A DNA stretch of 6,979 nt from Actinomycetota bacterium (GTDB lineage: Bacteria; Actinomycetota; Acidimicrobiia; Acidimicrobiales; AC-14). Position 1 is the stretch's first letter; every line of letters starts with the position of its first letter. A model generated the notes under the pieces. That model did no database searches and was not told where the DNA came from. It worked only from the letters and a program-made list of their open reading frames with translations. This document shows positions 6,464 to 6,979 of this stretch, piece by piece. The position numbers and the translations under genes are program-made. Location of the stretch: contig JAIVIH010000017.1 in the NCBI GenBank assembly GCA_020200615.1, positions 1 to 6,979 on the forward strand, given 5' to 3'.

Positions 6464-6473
6464 GGGAGGTGAG
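6464..6473 (+). promoter_or_regulatory. strong ribosome binding site for the Gly/Ser-rich secreted protein
   Basis: GGGAGGTGAG matches the anti-Shine-Dalgarno almost completely. Its GGAGGTGA core lies a few bases upstream of the ATG at 6480-6482. This fixes the start and strand of the low-complexity gene that follows. Confidence 0.7.
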
Positions 6474-6479
6474 AAGCAT

Positions 6480-6979
6480 ATGAAGAAGGCAACGAATCAC
6501 CGCACGCTCGTACGGATTGGTCTGACGGCGCTGGGCGGGGTGTTCACGGCCGTCGTCCTGCTCCTGGCAGGCGCCACGGCCGCCACCGCGCAGGCGACCT
6601 CGGGCAATTCCGGCAACTCGGGCTCAACGGGTGCGGCTACCGCCATCGGCAACGCCAACAGCGCCGCCAGTTCGGGGGCTGGGGCGAACTCGACATCGAC
6701 GTCGGGCTCGACCGGCAGCGCCACGAACACGGTGGTGGTCGTGGCTGCGGGCGGAAGCGGTGGTAGTGGCGGCACCGCCACACCCTCGGCCGGCTCCGGC
6801 GGCTCTGCCAGCAACACCGCCACGGGTGGCTCGGGCTCGTCCAGCGCCACTGGCGGATCCAGCGTGGCCGTCGGTAGCGCCAATGGCGGGAGCGGCGGCA
6901 CCGCCACGGTGGTGGCCAGCCCGGTCGCCTCCTCGGGAAGCTCGGGTTCGACCAGCGCGCAGTCCAGCGCTACAAACAC
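6480..6979 (+). CDS. secreted Gly/Ser/Ala/Thr-rich low-complexity protein, N-terminal part (runs off right edge)
   Basis: An ATG with a strong ribosome binding site opens 166 codons without a stop up to the window edge. Residues 1-39 are a classical signal peptide: Lys/Arg/His-rich start, hydrophobic stretch about 13-32, and a likely cleavage site after AQA (37-39). The mature part is almost entirely Gly, Ser, Ala, Thr, Asn and Val, with no charged or aromatic residues in the visible stretch after the signal peptide and no Cys. It has short recurring words: GGSGGTAT at 94-101 and again at 136-143 (42 residues apart), SATNT or SATN at 80-84 and 163-166, and variants such as GNANS and GSANG. 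I do not recognise the family. Such composition suits an exported structural or adhesive surface protein, perhaps a beta-solenoid or fibre, but this is inference. The gene is divergent from the membrane-protein gene and its end is not visible. Confidence 0.8.
   Translation, partial: MKKATNHRTLVRIGLTALGGVFTAVVLLLAGATAATAQATSGNSGNSGSTGAATAIGNANSAASSGAGANSTSTSGSTGSATNTVVVVAAGGSGGSGGTATPSAGSGGSASNTATGGSGSSSATGGSSVAVGSANGGSGGTATVVASPVASSGSSGSTSAQSSATN

Larger units (their letters stand above)
6188..6479. other. divergent intergenic region between membrane protein and secreted protein
   Basis: This stretch has no convincing reading frame and separates two divergent starts, so it should hold both promoters. 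It contains a perfect Crp-type palindrome (6278-6293). TAGGGT at 6344-6349 fits the actinobacterial TANNNT form of a -10 box for the plus-strand gene, but no good -35 partner stands 16-18 bases before it. A short inverted repeat CCGGAC/GTCCGG (6212-6217 with 6234-6239) lies in the probable 5' leader of the membrane-protein gene. A hairpin (6431-6454) lies just before the plus-strand ribosome binding site. Confidence 0.6.

Noticed and set aside
5150..6472. Plus-strand open frame (440 codons) opposite the membrane protein
   Set aside because: It is a Glu/Gly/His/Asp-rich antisense shadow with no domain. The minus strand shows six membrane segments and a ribosome binding site.
6348..6479. Known riboswitch classes (c-di-AMP ydaO type, c-di-GMP GEMM) in the leader of a secreted protein
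   Set aside because: The conserved core sequences of these classes are not recognisable. Only generic GC-rich complementarities are present.
6497..6979. Minus-strand Pro/Leu/Val/Ala-rich open frame opposite the Gly/Ser-rich protein
   Set aside because: It is the antisense image of Gly/Ser/Thr codons. The plus strand has a near-consensus ribosome binding site and a proper signal peptide.

Overview
The window is GC-rich DNA of the kind typical of high-GC Actinomycetota (an inference from base composition, strong G/C preference at third codon positions, a LAL-type LuxR regulator, and secreted Gly/Ser-rich and propeller proteins). The genus cannot be named from the sequence. It reads as a chromosomal segment. 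I see no transposase, integrase, tRNA, rRNA or CRISPR array.

Layout from left to right. (1) Bases 1-261 on the minus strand hold the N-terminal 87 residues of a UvrD-like superfamily 1 helicase, which runs off the left edge. (2) A divergent intergenic region (262-391) leads to a plus-strand pair, 392-1951 and 1948-3291. Together these have the full architecture of one large ATP-binding LuxR-type (LAL) regulator: STAND/AAA ATPase, TPR-like helical region and C-terminal LuxR helix-turn-helix. It is split in two by a reading-frame change at a GTGATGA overlap. (3) A 171-base gap with a strong hairpin precedes a secreted protein (3463-4755) that joins a PD40/TolB-type beta-propeller to ten tandem RTX calcium-binding nonapeptides. 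(4) Converging on it is a minus-strand gene (4769-6187) for a six-helix membrane protein of unknown function with a long soluble C-terminal part. (5) A 292-base divergent intergenic region (6188-6479) carries a perfect Crp-type palindrome and a potentially structured leader. It leads to the start of a secreted, low-complexity Gly/Ser/Ala/Thr protein (6480 to the right edge, incomplete).

How the genes might work together is inference. Two exported proteins and an integral membrane protein sit next to a nucleotide-binding transcription regulator, which suggests a cell-surface or envelope theme. No enzyme pathway is visible, and the helicase is probably an unrelated neighbour. The points most worth a second look are the split LAL regulator, the propeller-RTX fusion, the perfect Crp-type site between the membrane protein and the Gly/Ser-rich secreted protein, and the uncharacterised membrane protein.
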